From Candidatus Rokuibacteriota bacterium (GTDB lineage Bacteria; JAUVQV01): a DNA stretch of 11,308 nucleotides. Positions within the stretch are counted from its first letter, which is position 1. Every line of letters begins with the position of its first letter. Where the stretch lies: the NCBI GenBank assembly GCA_030609125.1, contig JAUWCW010000032.1, positions 1 through 11,308 on the forward strand, in the 5' to 3' direction. The position numbers and the translations under genes are program-made. This document shows positions 1 through 6,085 of the stretch, in pieces. The notes beneath the pieces were generated by a model. It did no database searches, was not told the DNA's origin, and saw nothing but the letters and a program-made list of their open reading frames with translations.

Positions 1-38
1 GGGAGGGCCGGGAGGGACGGCGGGGCCTGATGCATCTG

Positions 39-66
39 TTCACAATGCCGGCAATCTAACTATAAT
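39..66 (+). promoter_or_regulatory. Sigma-70-like promoter of the first small gene
   Basis: TTCACA (39-44) and a perfect TATAAT (61-66) are separated by 16 nt. Transcription would begin near 73, giving a leader of about 28 nt with a GGGAGGT ribosome site at 89-95. This rules out the ATG at 65, which overlaps the -10 box, as the gene start. Confidence 0.7.
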
Positions 67-100
67 GGAAAGGGAGAAACCAGCCAAAGGGAGGTGGATG

Positions 101-364
101 ATGGACCACGTCAAGCACAGCAAAGAGGAACTGGCCGCGAAGCTGAGGGAGATGTACCCCGAAATCCGGGACCACGGGATCGACCTCTCCATCGAGTTCA
201 GCGACGAGAAGAACGCCTGGCTGATTCACTTCAAGAAGGGTGAACATCAGCTCGCCACGCACCTCGAAAGGGAGGACGCCGACAAGTGCCTGGAGGGCAT
301 CCAATGCGTCTATCTCGGAGTGCAGATTGCGCAGTTCATCAAAAATTTCGAGGCGGGAGAATAG
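101..364 (+). CDS. Small cytosolic protein of unknown function (87 aa)
   Basis: I do not recognise this family. The product is 87 aa, charged and soluble, with no signal peptide or membrane segment. It opens with a Lys/Glu-rich helix (HSKEELAAKLREMYPEI), continues with a stretch that reads as beta strands (IDLSIEFSD, AWLIHFKKGEHQLATHL), and ends in a helix with one Cys pair (DADKCLEGIQC). I chose ATG 101 because GGGAGGT (89-95) sits 5 nt upstream. ATG 98 would leave only 2 nt, and the in-frame ATG at 65 lies inside the -10 box. The gene is monocistronic, with its own promoter, and converges on the next gene with a 31-nt gap. Reading frame and codon use look genuine; function is unknown. Confidence 0.75.
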   Translation: MDHVKHSKEELAAKLREMYPEIRDHGIDLSIEFSDEKNAWLIHFKKGEHQLATHLEREDADKCLEGIQCVYLGVQIAQFIKNFEAGE

Positions 365-378
365 TGTGCCACGGGGGT

Positions 379-396
379 ACCGGACGGATTCCCGGT
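379..396. terminator. Weak hairpin between convergent genes
   Basis: ACCGG (379-383) can pair with CCGGT (392-396) around an 8-nt loop in the gap between two converging genes, overlapping the stop codon of the minus-strand gene. There is no T-run, so this is only a possible weak terminator. Confidence 0.2.
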
Positions 397-842
397 CAGA
401 AAGTACGGGGGTCCTCAGGCGGGAGGTCGGCATCGTCAAAAGGCATGACTCCCATCCGCGTCATCACCGCCTCGATGCCCCTGAGGATCTCCCCCCAATC
501 GCACTCCAAGTCGTCCCGCTCCAGGGCCTTTTCGATCAGTTCGTCGAAAGCGTCAAAGTCGAAAGAGCCGTCGATGATTCCCGAGCGAACGAGGACGGCG
601 TATTTCCTGCTGTCGTCTTTGGGGCTTTCTCCGGCCTCCAGCAGCAGCTTCGCACGGCGCTCGGAAGACTCGAAGTACCAGTCCATCGCCGAGAAGAGCG
701 CGTCATAGAGCGTGACCAGGCCCGCCGCCACCTTCCCCTGCCGGAGACGGCGCTTTCCTCCCCGGAGGTGCAGGCGCGCCCTCTGCAGGGCTGCGGCCTC
801 AGGCCCGAGAGCCTCTGCGTTCATCAATCCAGCGTGCGGCAT
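396..842 (-). CDS. Unrecognised helical protein (about 148 aa)
   Basis: The product appears all-helical, with no signal peptide or membrane segment. The N-terminal half has a basic helix (LQRARLHLRGGKRRLRQGK) followed by GLVTLYDALFSAMDWYFES, an aromatic helix that resembles HEPN-type or small helical-bundle domains. The C-terminal half is acidic (FDFDAFDELIEKALERDDLE, then DDADLPPEDP). The frame is open upstream to 890, but an ATG at 842 with GGGGG about 7 nt upstream is a better start. ATG 824, giving 142 aa and beginning MNAEALG, is an equally possible alternative. A TAGAAT box (862-867, minus strand) lies just upstream. The gene is divergent from the ferritin-like gene and converges on the small gene at its 3' end. 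Function is unknown; the helical-bundle resemblance is impression only. Confidence 0.65.
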   Translation of the reverse strand: MPHAGLMNAEALGPEAAALQRARLHLRGGKRRLRQGKVAAGLVTLYDALFSAMDWYFESSERRAKLLLEAGESPKDDSRKYAVLVRSGIIDGSFDFDAFDELIEKALERDDLECDWGEILRGIEAVMTRMGVMPFDDADLPPEDPRTF

Positions 843-925
843 CACCTGTACCCCCAAGTGTATTCTAGCATTCGCGGCGCCGTCCTTCACCCCCGGGACG
901 CTGTCTTCACGTCCTCAGCGTTAAG

Positions 926-931
926 TATAAT
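926..931 (+). promoter_or_regulatory. -10 box of the ferritin-like gene
   Basis: A perfect TATAAT (926-931) lies 45 nt upstream of the TTG start, in the spacer between two divergent genes. The expected -35 position (CTGTCT/TGTCTT around 901-907) is a poor match, so the promoter may need an activator. No operator palindrome is obvious. Confidence 0.5.
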
Positions 932-976
932 CCCATCAGCCGGCGCTGCGGACGCCGCGGAAAGGAGGGAGACCAC

Positions 977-1459
977 TTGAACGTCTTTGACTTTGCCATG
1001 CAGATGGAAAGGGACGGCGAGCGGTACTACAGGGAGCTGTCCGAAAAGACAGGCAACCCGGGGCTGCGGAACATACTTGTCATGCTCGCCGACGCCGAAA
1101 TCACCCACTATCATATTTTTCGCAACATGAGGGAGGGCGCGCCGGTGCAGGCCTCGGAGACGGCGATTCTGGAGGATGTCAAGAATATCTTCGCGGAGAT
1201 GAAGGCCAAGGAGTCATCGCAAGCTGATTCCAGTCAGGCCGACCTCTACCGAAGGTCCCTGGAGATCGAGAAGAAGAGCCGCGACTTTTATCTTTCCCAG
1301 GCGGAGCAGACGCCGGAGCAGGAGAGGAAAGAGATCTTCAGGAAGATCGCGGCGGAGGAGGAGAAACATTATCTCATCGTGGAAAACATCCTGGACTTCA
1401 TCTCCCGCCCGGAGCAGTGGCTCGAGAACGCCGAGTGGTACCATCTTGACGAATACTGA
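977..1459 (+). CDS. Ferritin-like (rubrerythrin-type) di-iron protein
   Basis: This is a 160-aa ferritin-like four-helix-bundle protein, probably cytosolic, of the family that binds two irons and takes part in peroxide reduction or iron handling. The visible ligand pattern is a Glu in the first helix (E11 or E15 in MERDGERYY), ExxH at E41-H44 (DAEITHYH), a Glu in the third helix (E98 in LEIEKKSRDFY) and a second ExxH at E128-H131 (AEEEKHY). This is the typical two-half rubrerythrin arrangement. There is no CxxC rubredoxin module at the C-terminus, so it is not a full rubrerythrin and its electron donor is unclear. Translation begins at TTG 977, 7 nt after AGGAGGG (963-969), a very strong ribosome site that decides the start. 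It ends 15 nt before the convergent korB stop. The family is clear; the exact reaction is not. Confidence 0.9.
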   Translation: MNVFDFAMQMERDGERYYRELSEKTGNPGLRNILVMLADAEITHYHIFRNMREGAPVQASETAILEDVKNIFAEMKAKESSQADSSQADLYRRSLEIEKKSRDFYLSQAEQTPEQERKEIFRKIAAEEEKHYLIVENILDFISRPEQWLENAEWYHLDEY

Positions 1460-1474
1460 TCGGCCTCCACCGGC

Positions 1475-2326
1475 TCACGCGTAACGGTCCATGATCCTCT
1501 CCAGCAGGTCCCTGTCCGTGTTGCGCCCCGCCAGGGGACCCTCCGACAGGGTGGTAAAGGCATCGTCGAAAGCGCGCCGCTCCCCGCGGTAGACCACCCC
1601 CAGGGGTATCCTCTCCCCCCATTCCATGGAAATCTTCATGGCTTTTTCCCAGTCCCGGGGATCGTATTCCCCGGGAAGGTCGTAGACCCTCTCACGGTAC
1701 CAGGCAAAGGTGTTCACCTTGTTGAAGGAGACACAGGGCTGCAGGATGTCGACCAGTGAAATCCCGCGATGCTCGATCGCCTGCCGGATCAGGTCCGCCA
1801 GATGGTCTCCCCACCCGGAAAACCCTCGCGCGACGAAACCGGCGCGAAGAGAAACCGCCGTGGCGACGGGGTTGAAGGGCTCGCTCCAAACTCCCGCCGG
1901 CTGGGCTTTGGTGACGAAGCCCGCACCCGACGTCGGACTCGCCTGCCCCTTGGTGAGCCCGTAAACCTGGTTGTTGTGAACCAGGACCGTAAGATCAATG
2001 TTGCGCCGGAGGGCGGCGAGAAAGTGGTTCCCTCCCTCGCCGTACATGCACCCGTCTCCGCTCTCGGCGATGACCGTCAGGCCGGGATTGGCGAGCTTCG
2101 CCCCCGTCGCCACCGGCAGCGCCCGTCCGTGCAGACCGTTGAAAAGGTTTGCCCTCAGGTAGTGGGGAGCCTTGGCGGCCTGCCCTATGCCGGAAACGAA
2201 AAGAACCCGGCAGGGCTCCAGGCCGGCGGCTGCAAGGCCCTCCTTCACCGCCTTGAGGAGAGGGAAATTGCCGCATCCCGGACACCAGGCGGTCTCGAAG
2301 CTTCCGTAGTCCTCGACGTCCGGCAT
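1475..2326 (-). CDS. korB: 2-oxoacid:ferredoxin oxidoreductase, beta subunit
   Basis: This is the thiamine-diphosphate-binding beta subunit of a 2-oxoacid (probably 2-oxoglutarate) oxidoreductase. The enzyme oxidatively decarboxylates a 2-oxoacid with CoA, passing electrons to ferredoxin; it is reversible in CO2-fixing organisms. The protein is 283 aa, normal for the family. The TPP motif is clear: ESGDGCMYGEGGNHF (about 88-102) followed by the HNNQVYGLTKGQ segment (about 117-128). Cys15 and Cys18 (WCPGCGN) and Cys198 (LQPCVSFN) match known [4Fe-4S] ligands. The usual third-ligand motif GIGC reads GIGQ here. I chose ATG 2326 because GGAGG in the korA tail lies 5-6 nt upstream and the korA stop overlaps it as TGATG; a GTG at 2329 is also in frame. 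Tight coupling with korA indicates equal expression. Substrate choice (2-oxoglutarate versus another 2-oxoacid) is inferred. Confidence 0.92.
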   Translation of the reverse strand: MPDVEDYGSFETAWCPGCGNFPLLKAVKEGLAAAGLEPCRVLFVSGIGQAAKAPHYLRANLFNGLHGRALPVATGAKLANPGLTVIAESGDGCMYGEGGNHFLAALRRNIDLTVLVHNNQVYGLTKGQASPTSGAGFVTKAQPAGVWSEPFNPVATAVSLRAGFVARGFSGWGDHLADLIRQAIEHRGISLVDILQPCVSFNKVNTFAWYRERVYDLPGEYDPRDWEKAMKISMEWGERIPLGVVYRGERRAFDDAFTTLSEGPLAGRNTDRDLLERIMDRYA

Positions 2327-4014
2327 CACCCTCCTCCCTGGATCTCACGCAGGATGTACTCCGGCGTGATGGGAAGCCCGTCGTATCGCAGTATCTTCTC
2401 CCGAACCTCAAAGCCCGTTTCCCTGCGGATCAGGCGGGCCATCTGACCGGTGGCATTGCCTTCCACGCAGATCACCCTCTCCGCCGAGCGCATGATCTCC
2501 AGAAACTGCCCTGGCGCGAGCGGCCAGACCTGGGAAAAGTGCATGGCGGCCGCGCTGCGGCCGGCGGCGCGCAGCGTCGAGACAGCCTCTTCCGCAGCCC
2601 CTTTGACCGACCCCCAGGAAACCAGCAGGATTCCCGGATTTCCCGCCCCTTCCAGGCTGGGAGGAACGACCTCTCCCAGCAGGATTTCCTGCTTGCGCAG
2701 CCTCTTCTCCACCATCTGCCGCCTCACGTCCAGGTCCTCCGTGAGGTGGCCGTCCCTGGTGTGCTCGTCGCTGTCGGCAACCACCAGGTGCTCCGTGAGC
2801 CCCGGCAGGAGCCTGGGTGAAACGCCGTCCGCAGCGTCGGCGTACCGCTCGTAGGGGACCTTCACTCCAGCCACGGGACTCCCGGCCGTCACCGGCTCAA
2901 GGCTCCGTATGTCGAAGGGCTTCACGTCGCGGTAGGAATCGGCGAGAAACTGGTCGGTCAGCACAAAGACCGGCCCCTGGGACTTCTCGGCCAAGGCAAA
3001 AGCCCTGCGGGTCAGCTGAAAACATTCCTCGACGCTCCCCGGGGACAGAATGGCCCGGGGGAATTCTCCATGACCGGCGTGCAGGACGAACTCCAGGTCT
3101 CCCTGTTCGGTACGGGTGGGCAGTCCCGTGGCCGGCCCGGGCCGCTGGGCGATGACGATGACCAGGGGGGTCTCGGTCATGCCCGCCAGGCTCACCCCCT
3201 CCGTCATGAGCGCAAAGCCGCCTCCGGAAGTCGCCACCAGGCTCGGTGCTCCCGCGAAGGAGGCGCCTATCGCCATGTTGACCGCGCTGATCTCGTCCTC
3301 CGCCTGCTCAACCACGAGACCCGCCTCACCGGCCCAGCCGGCGAGGGCGAGCGGAATGGTCGTCGACGGCGTCATGGGATAGAAAGCGCAGAACCTGACC
3401 CCCGCCGACAGGGCGCCCAGGGCGATGGCCTCGTTGCCGTTCATCATCAGCCGGAGTGGAACCAGCGGCGGCGCCGGCGGACTTTCGACAGGAAGGTCGA
3501 ACGCCGCGGCCCACTGGTACGCTTTCCCCAAGGCGTTCCGGTTCCCCTCGGCAACCCCGGCTTTCCTGCCGCCGAAGGTCCTGCTCATGGCTTTTACGAC
3601 GACCTCCTCGTCCAGCCCCAGCAGGGAGGCCGCCGCCCCGAGGGCGACCACGTTCGAAAACCTCTCTTCCGCCAGCTCCCGCAGGGGCACTTTGAGAGAA
3701 GCAAGACCGCCGGGGTCAAGACCCTCGCCGAGCAGCACGAGGCCGTCCTGTCGGATATCGCCGCCGTGGATCCGGACCGTCTCCTGATCGAGGGCCACCA
3801 GGAGGTTCACCGCTTCCTGGGGGGCGGCGAGGGCACCCCCGCCGAACCGGATGGAGAAACTGTTATGTCCGCCGCGAATCCGCGACTGGTAGCCCTGGGT
3901 CACGACGACCGCAAATCCGCTCCGCACCAGGGACTTCGCCAGGAGTTGCCCCACCGTGACCAAGCCCTGGCCGGCCTCACCGCCAATGAGAACATTGAAA
4001 GCGGAATCACCCAC
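2326..4014 (-). CDS. korA: 2-oxoacid:ferredoxin oxidoreductase, fused gamma-alpha subunit
   Basis: This subunit partners KorB in CoA-dependent oxidation of 2-oxoacids. With the GTG start at 4014 it is 562 aa. Residues about 6-182 are the gamma domain (FNVLIGGEAGQGLVTVGQLL, then QGYQSRIRGGHNSF). Residues about 187-562 are the alpha/pyrimidine-binding domain, with the YPMTPST substrate motif at about 212-218, an ATSGGGFALMTEG segment at about 261-273, and the DEHTRDGHLTED segment typical of KorA. This is the two-subunit, gamma-alpha fused type; no ferredoxin-like delta subunit is adjacent. The frame is open to GTG 4038, but that codon lies between the -35 and -10 boxes of a strong promoter. GTG 4014 gives the N-terminus MGDSAFNVLIGGEAGQG, beginning just before the first conserved strand. 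No Shine-Dalgarno site precedes it, so leaderless translation is likely. Confidence 0.92.
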   Translation of the reverse strand: MGDSAFNVLIGGEAGQGLVTVGQLLAKSLVRSGFAVVVTQGYQSRIRGGHNSFSIRFGGGALAAPQEAVNLLVALDQETVRIHGGDIRQDGLVLLGEGLDPGGLASLKVPLRELAEERFSNVVALGAAASLLGLDEEVVVKAMSRTFGGRKAGVAEGNRNALGKAYQWAAAFDLPVESPPAPPLVPLRLMMNGNEAIALGALSAGVRFCAFYPMTPSTTIPLALAGWAGEAGLVVEQAEDEISAVNMAIGASFAGAPSLVATSGGGFALMTEGVSLAGMTETPLVIVIAQRPGPATGLPTRTEQGDLEFVLHAGHGEFPRAILSPGSVEECFQLTRRAFALAEKSQGPVFVLTDQFLADSYRDVKPFDIRSLEPVTAGSPVAGVKVPYERYADAADGVSPRLLPGLTEHLVVADSDEHTRDGHLTEDLDVRRQMVEKRLRKQEILLGEVVPPSLEGAGNPGILLVSWGSVKGAAEEAVSTLRAAGRSAAAMHFSQVWPLAPGQFLEIMRSAERVICVEGNATGQMARLIRRETGFEVREKILRYDGLPITPEYILREIQGGG

Positions 4015-4021
4015 GCTGTGA

Positions 4022-4049
4022 ACTATAGTGCGGCGCACTGTCGTGTCAA
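4022..4049 (-). promoter_or_regulatory. Strong promoter of korAB, inside the longest korA frame
   Basis: On the minus strand TTGACA (4049-4044) and TATAGT (4027-4022) are separated by 16 nt: a perfect -35 and a 5/6 -10. The expected transcription start falls within a few bases of the GTG at 4014-4012, because only seven bases (TCACAGC) separate the -10 box from that codon. Confidence 0.8.
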
Positions 4050-4077
4050 GAGTGGAAAACCCGTCCCCCCTTTTTCC

Positions 4078-4107
4078 TTGACTGCCAGGCGGTTTTCTGG
4101 TTACATT
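4078..4107 (+). promoter_or_regulatory. Possible promoter of the pseudoprotease-TPR gene
   Basis: TTGACT (4078-4083) and TACATT (4102-4107) are separated by 18 nt, about 60 nt upstream of the ATG at 4167. The -35 is good and the -10 only fair. It is divergent from the korAB promoter, with about 30 bp between the two -35 boxes. Confidence 0.45.
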
Positions 4108-4166
4108 TTGCGGAAGTTGTCCGGATCATTCTGGAAGATCCGCCATGTCCCATGGAGGCTCATGCC

Positions 4167-5489
4167 ATGGATTTTCTGAAGCACTGTCTCTTCATCGCTG
4201 GCATCCTTGCGCTCTGCGCACCTGCCCAGGCGGCTTCTTCGCCTTCCCCCGATGGACCAATCGATATCTCACAGGAATCGGCTCCCTGCGTCGTCGCCGT
4301 GCTCACCTATGACGTCCAGGGGCGGATCCTCTCCGAGGGAAGCGGCTTCTTCATTACCCCCGGCGGCGACGTCATTACGAGCTACAGGCTCTTCAAGACC
4401 GCCGCATCCGCCGAGGTCGTCACTCCCGCCGGCGAGGTTTTTCCCGTCACTGCGGTAAGCGCCGAGAGCCCGGAGAACGACCTGATACGCCTCTCGGTCG
4501 GCACCGGTGAAAGGAGCATGCCCTGCGGCAGACCAGCGGCGGCGGCGCCGGAACCGGGTGAGGAGGTTTTCGTTCTCGGCAGCCCCGCGATACGGCAGCC
4601 CTCGACAATCCGGAGCCGTGTTTCGGGCTTGCGGCAGATCCCCTTTCTCGGCGACATCGTCAAGCTCACCGGGCCGATTCCCGCCGGTTTCCTCGGAGGT
4701 CCCGTGATCAACAAGCGGGGGGAAGTTATCGGCGTAACGATCATCCGGGAGACGATGAGACAGCGGTCGGCCTACGCCGTTCCCTGGGCGTCCATCCACG
4801 AACTCGCGCCGAAAGGGCCGGGGGCCTGGACGAGTCCACTCTCACCGGGGAGGAGAAGTTTCGTGAAAGGGGTGCGAAACCTCTGGCTGGGAAGGTACGA
4901 CAGGGCCCTCCCGCACCTCGAGGCCGCGGTGGATTCAGACCCGCAGAACGCGGACCGGAACTTTCTCCTGGGCTACTGCTACAGCAGCCTGAGCCGGTTT
5001 CACGACGCCGTTGCGGCCTACCGCCAGGCACTCCGGTTTTCCCCCGGCAGCAAGGACGCCCTCTATTTTCTGGGACTCGCCTACAGCAAGATCCTCTGCT
5101 TCCAGGACGCCGCGGAGGCGTTCGAAGAAGTGGTGATGCTGGATCCGGACGACTTCAGGGCGTTCTATAAACTCGGGTACGCTTACAGCAGGCTGAACTG
5201 GCAGGAAGAGGCCAGGGAGACTTTCAAGCGAGCCATCGTCCAGCGCTGCGTCATTGTCTCCCCTGACGATCCGGCCTGTTCGGACAACGCCCTCCTCGGC
5301 CTGAACGACATCATTGATGCCTTCCGGCAGTCAAACTGGTCGGAGGCACAGGCCGCGGACGTCCATTACCAGCGGGGCCTCATCTACATCACCATGGCGC
5401 GGACGGATCTGGCTCTCAAGGAACTCCGCACACTCAGGACACTGGACGTCGTCAAGGCGGGCCGCCTCCACGACGTCATCAGGCCCTAA
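4167..5489 (+). CDS. Exported trypsin-like pseudoprotease with TPR repeats
   Basis: This 440-aa protein is probably periplasmic. Residues 1-22 form a Sec signal (KHCLFIAGILALCAPAQA, cut before ASS). The Cys in LALC is not in a proper lipobox. Residues about 35-215 have the HtrA/trypsin fold: GSGFFITPGG, an ENDLIRLSV strand and the GGPVINKRGEVIGVT barrel segment. Two catalytic positions are changed: where HtrA has the His of NHVV this protein has Arg74 (ITSYRLF), and where it has the Ser of GNSGGP this protein has Leu176 (GFLGGP). The Asp (D105) remains, so proteolysis is unlikely. Residues about 228-365 hold four TPR-type repeats, and about 395-425 may hold another; these should bind partner proteins. 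Start: GGAGG (4154-4158) lies 8 nt before ATG 4167, while the in-frame ATG 4152 abuts and overlaps that site. It stands alone and converges on the next gene. Confidence 0.85.
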   Translation: MDFLKHCLFIAGILALCAPAQAASSPSPDGPIDISQESAPCVVAVLTYDVQGRILSEGSGFFITPGGDVITSYRLFKTAASAEVVTPAGEVFPVTAVSAESPENDLIRLSVGTGERSMPCGRPAAAAPEPGEEVFVLGSPAIRQPSTIRSRVSGLRQIPFLGDIVKLTGPIPAGFLGGPVINKRGEVIGVTIIRETMRQRSAYAVPWASIHELAPKGPGAWTSPLSPGRRSFVKGVRNLWLGRYDRALPHLEAAVDSDPQNADRNFLLGYCYSSLSRFHDAVAAYRQALRFSPGSKDALYFLGLAYSKILCFQDAAEAFEEVVMLDPDDFRAFYKLGYAYSRLNWQEEARETFKRAIVQRCVIVSPDDPACSDNALLGLNDIIDAFRQSNWSEAQAADVHYQRGLIYITMARTDLALKELRTLRTLDVVKAGRLHDVIRP

Positions 5490-5506
5490 GGGTCCGCCCT
5501 CCGTCC

Positions 5507-6025
5507 TCACTGCCTTATCTCAACGGCGTAGGGAATATTACGTCTGACGGTGAGGGCCGGGTAGCCGGATCTCATGGTCACCTTCGTGTAGTCCACCACC
5601 GCGTCGATGGTGCCGTGCAGTTCACCCGTTGTCACCGTCCCGTCGAGAGCCAGCTGCTTCAGGGGGATGCCGAGGCGGAATGTCCTGGTTCGGGGCCATG
5701 TCGCCCGGGCGGCGAATCCCACCGACCACTGCCTTTTTTTCTCCCGGTCGTAGATGTTGACGGGCACGAAGGAACGCCCGGAAACGAGGGCCGAGGAGGC
5801 GGTACTGTTGACGGAGAAGCTCACCTGCCGGAGCGAGAAGTTCCCGTGCCACGCCTTGACGGCAACGTCAACCTGCAGGTCCTCGCCGAGGGTTGCCCGG
5901 GCCGGCACATTCACCTCGACCCGGGGCTCGGGCCAGTTGCCGGGGAGAACGGCAAAGTAAAGAACCGCCAGCGCGATGGTAAAGAGTATCAGCCTGGTGC
6001 TGTCGTACTTGAGCCTTGTTCCCAT
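5507..6025 (-). CDS. Single-pass membrane-anchored protein, unknown function
   Basis: The product is 172 aa. A short basic cytosolic tail (MGTRLKYDSTR) precedes one membrane segment at about residues 12-27 (LILFTIALAVLYFAVL). About 145 residues follow outside the membrane, rich in beta-strand patterns such as RVEVNVPARATLGEDLQVDVAV and alternating Thr/Val runs, suggesting an immunoglobulin-like beta sandwich. I recognise no named family. It lies 60 nt downstream of the ABC-F gene on the same strand and may be cotranscribed with it. However, a TAGAAT box (6037-6032) ends 6 nt before the ATG and there is no good ribosome site, so a separate, even leaderless, transcript is possible. It converges on the TPR gene with a 17-nt gap that holds no clear terminator. 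Confidence 0.75.
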   Translation of the reverse strand: MGTRLKYDSTRLILFTIALAVLYFAVLPGNWPEPRVEVNVPARATLGEDLQVDVAVKAWHGNFSLRQVSFSVNSTASSALVSGRSFVPVNIYDREKKRQWSVGFAARATWPRTRTFRLGIPLKQLALDGTVTTGELHGTIDAVVDYTKVTMRSGYPALTVRRNIPYAVEIRQ

Positions 6026-6085
6026 GAGCGGATTCTACCACAAGGACAGGTGCCTCACCGTTCCCGCCGGCCCCCCTGGAGAGAG

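Noticed and set aside
1-60. Tail of an upstream gene
   Set aside because: One frame reaches a TGA at 28-30, but nine Gly/Arg-rich codons are too few to assign; the other frames are equally uninformative.
240-980. Long plus-strand open frame of 246 codons
   Set aside because: It overlaps two better-supported genes, is Arg/Pro-rich as expected for an antisense frame of GC-rich DNA, and has no ribosome site.
3070-4179. 369-codon plus-strand frame opposite korA
   Set aside because: Antisense shadow of korA: composition is Arg/Gly/Asp-rich without domain motifs, while the minus strand carries full KorA motifs.
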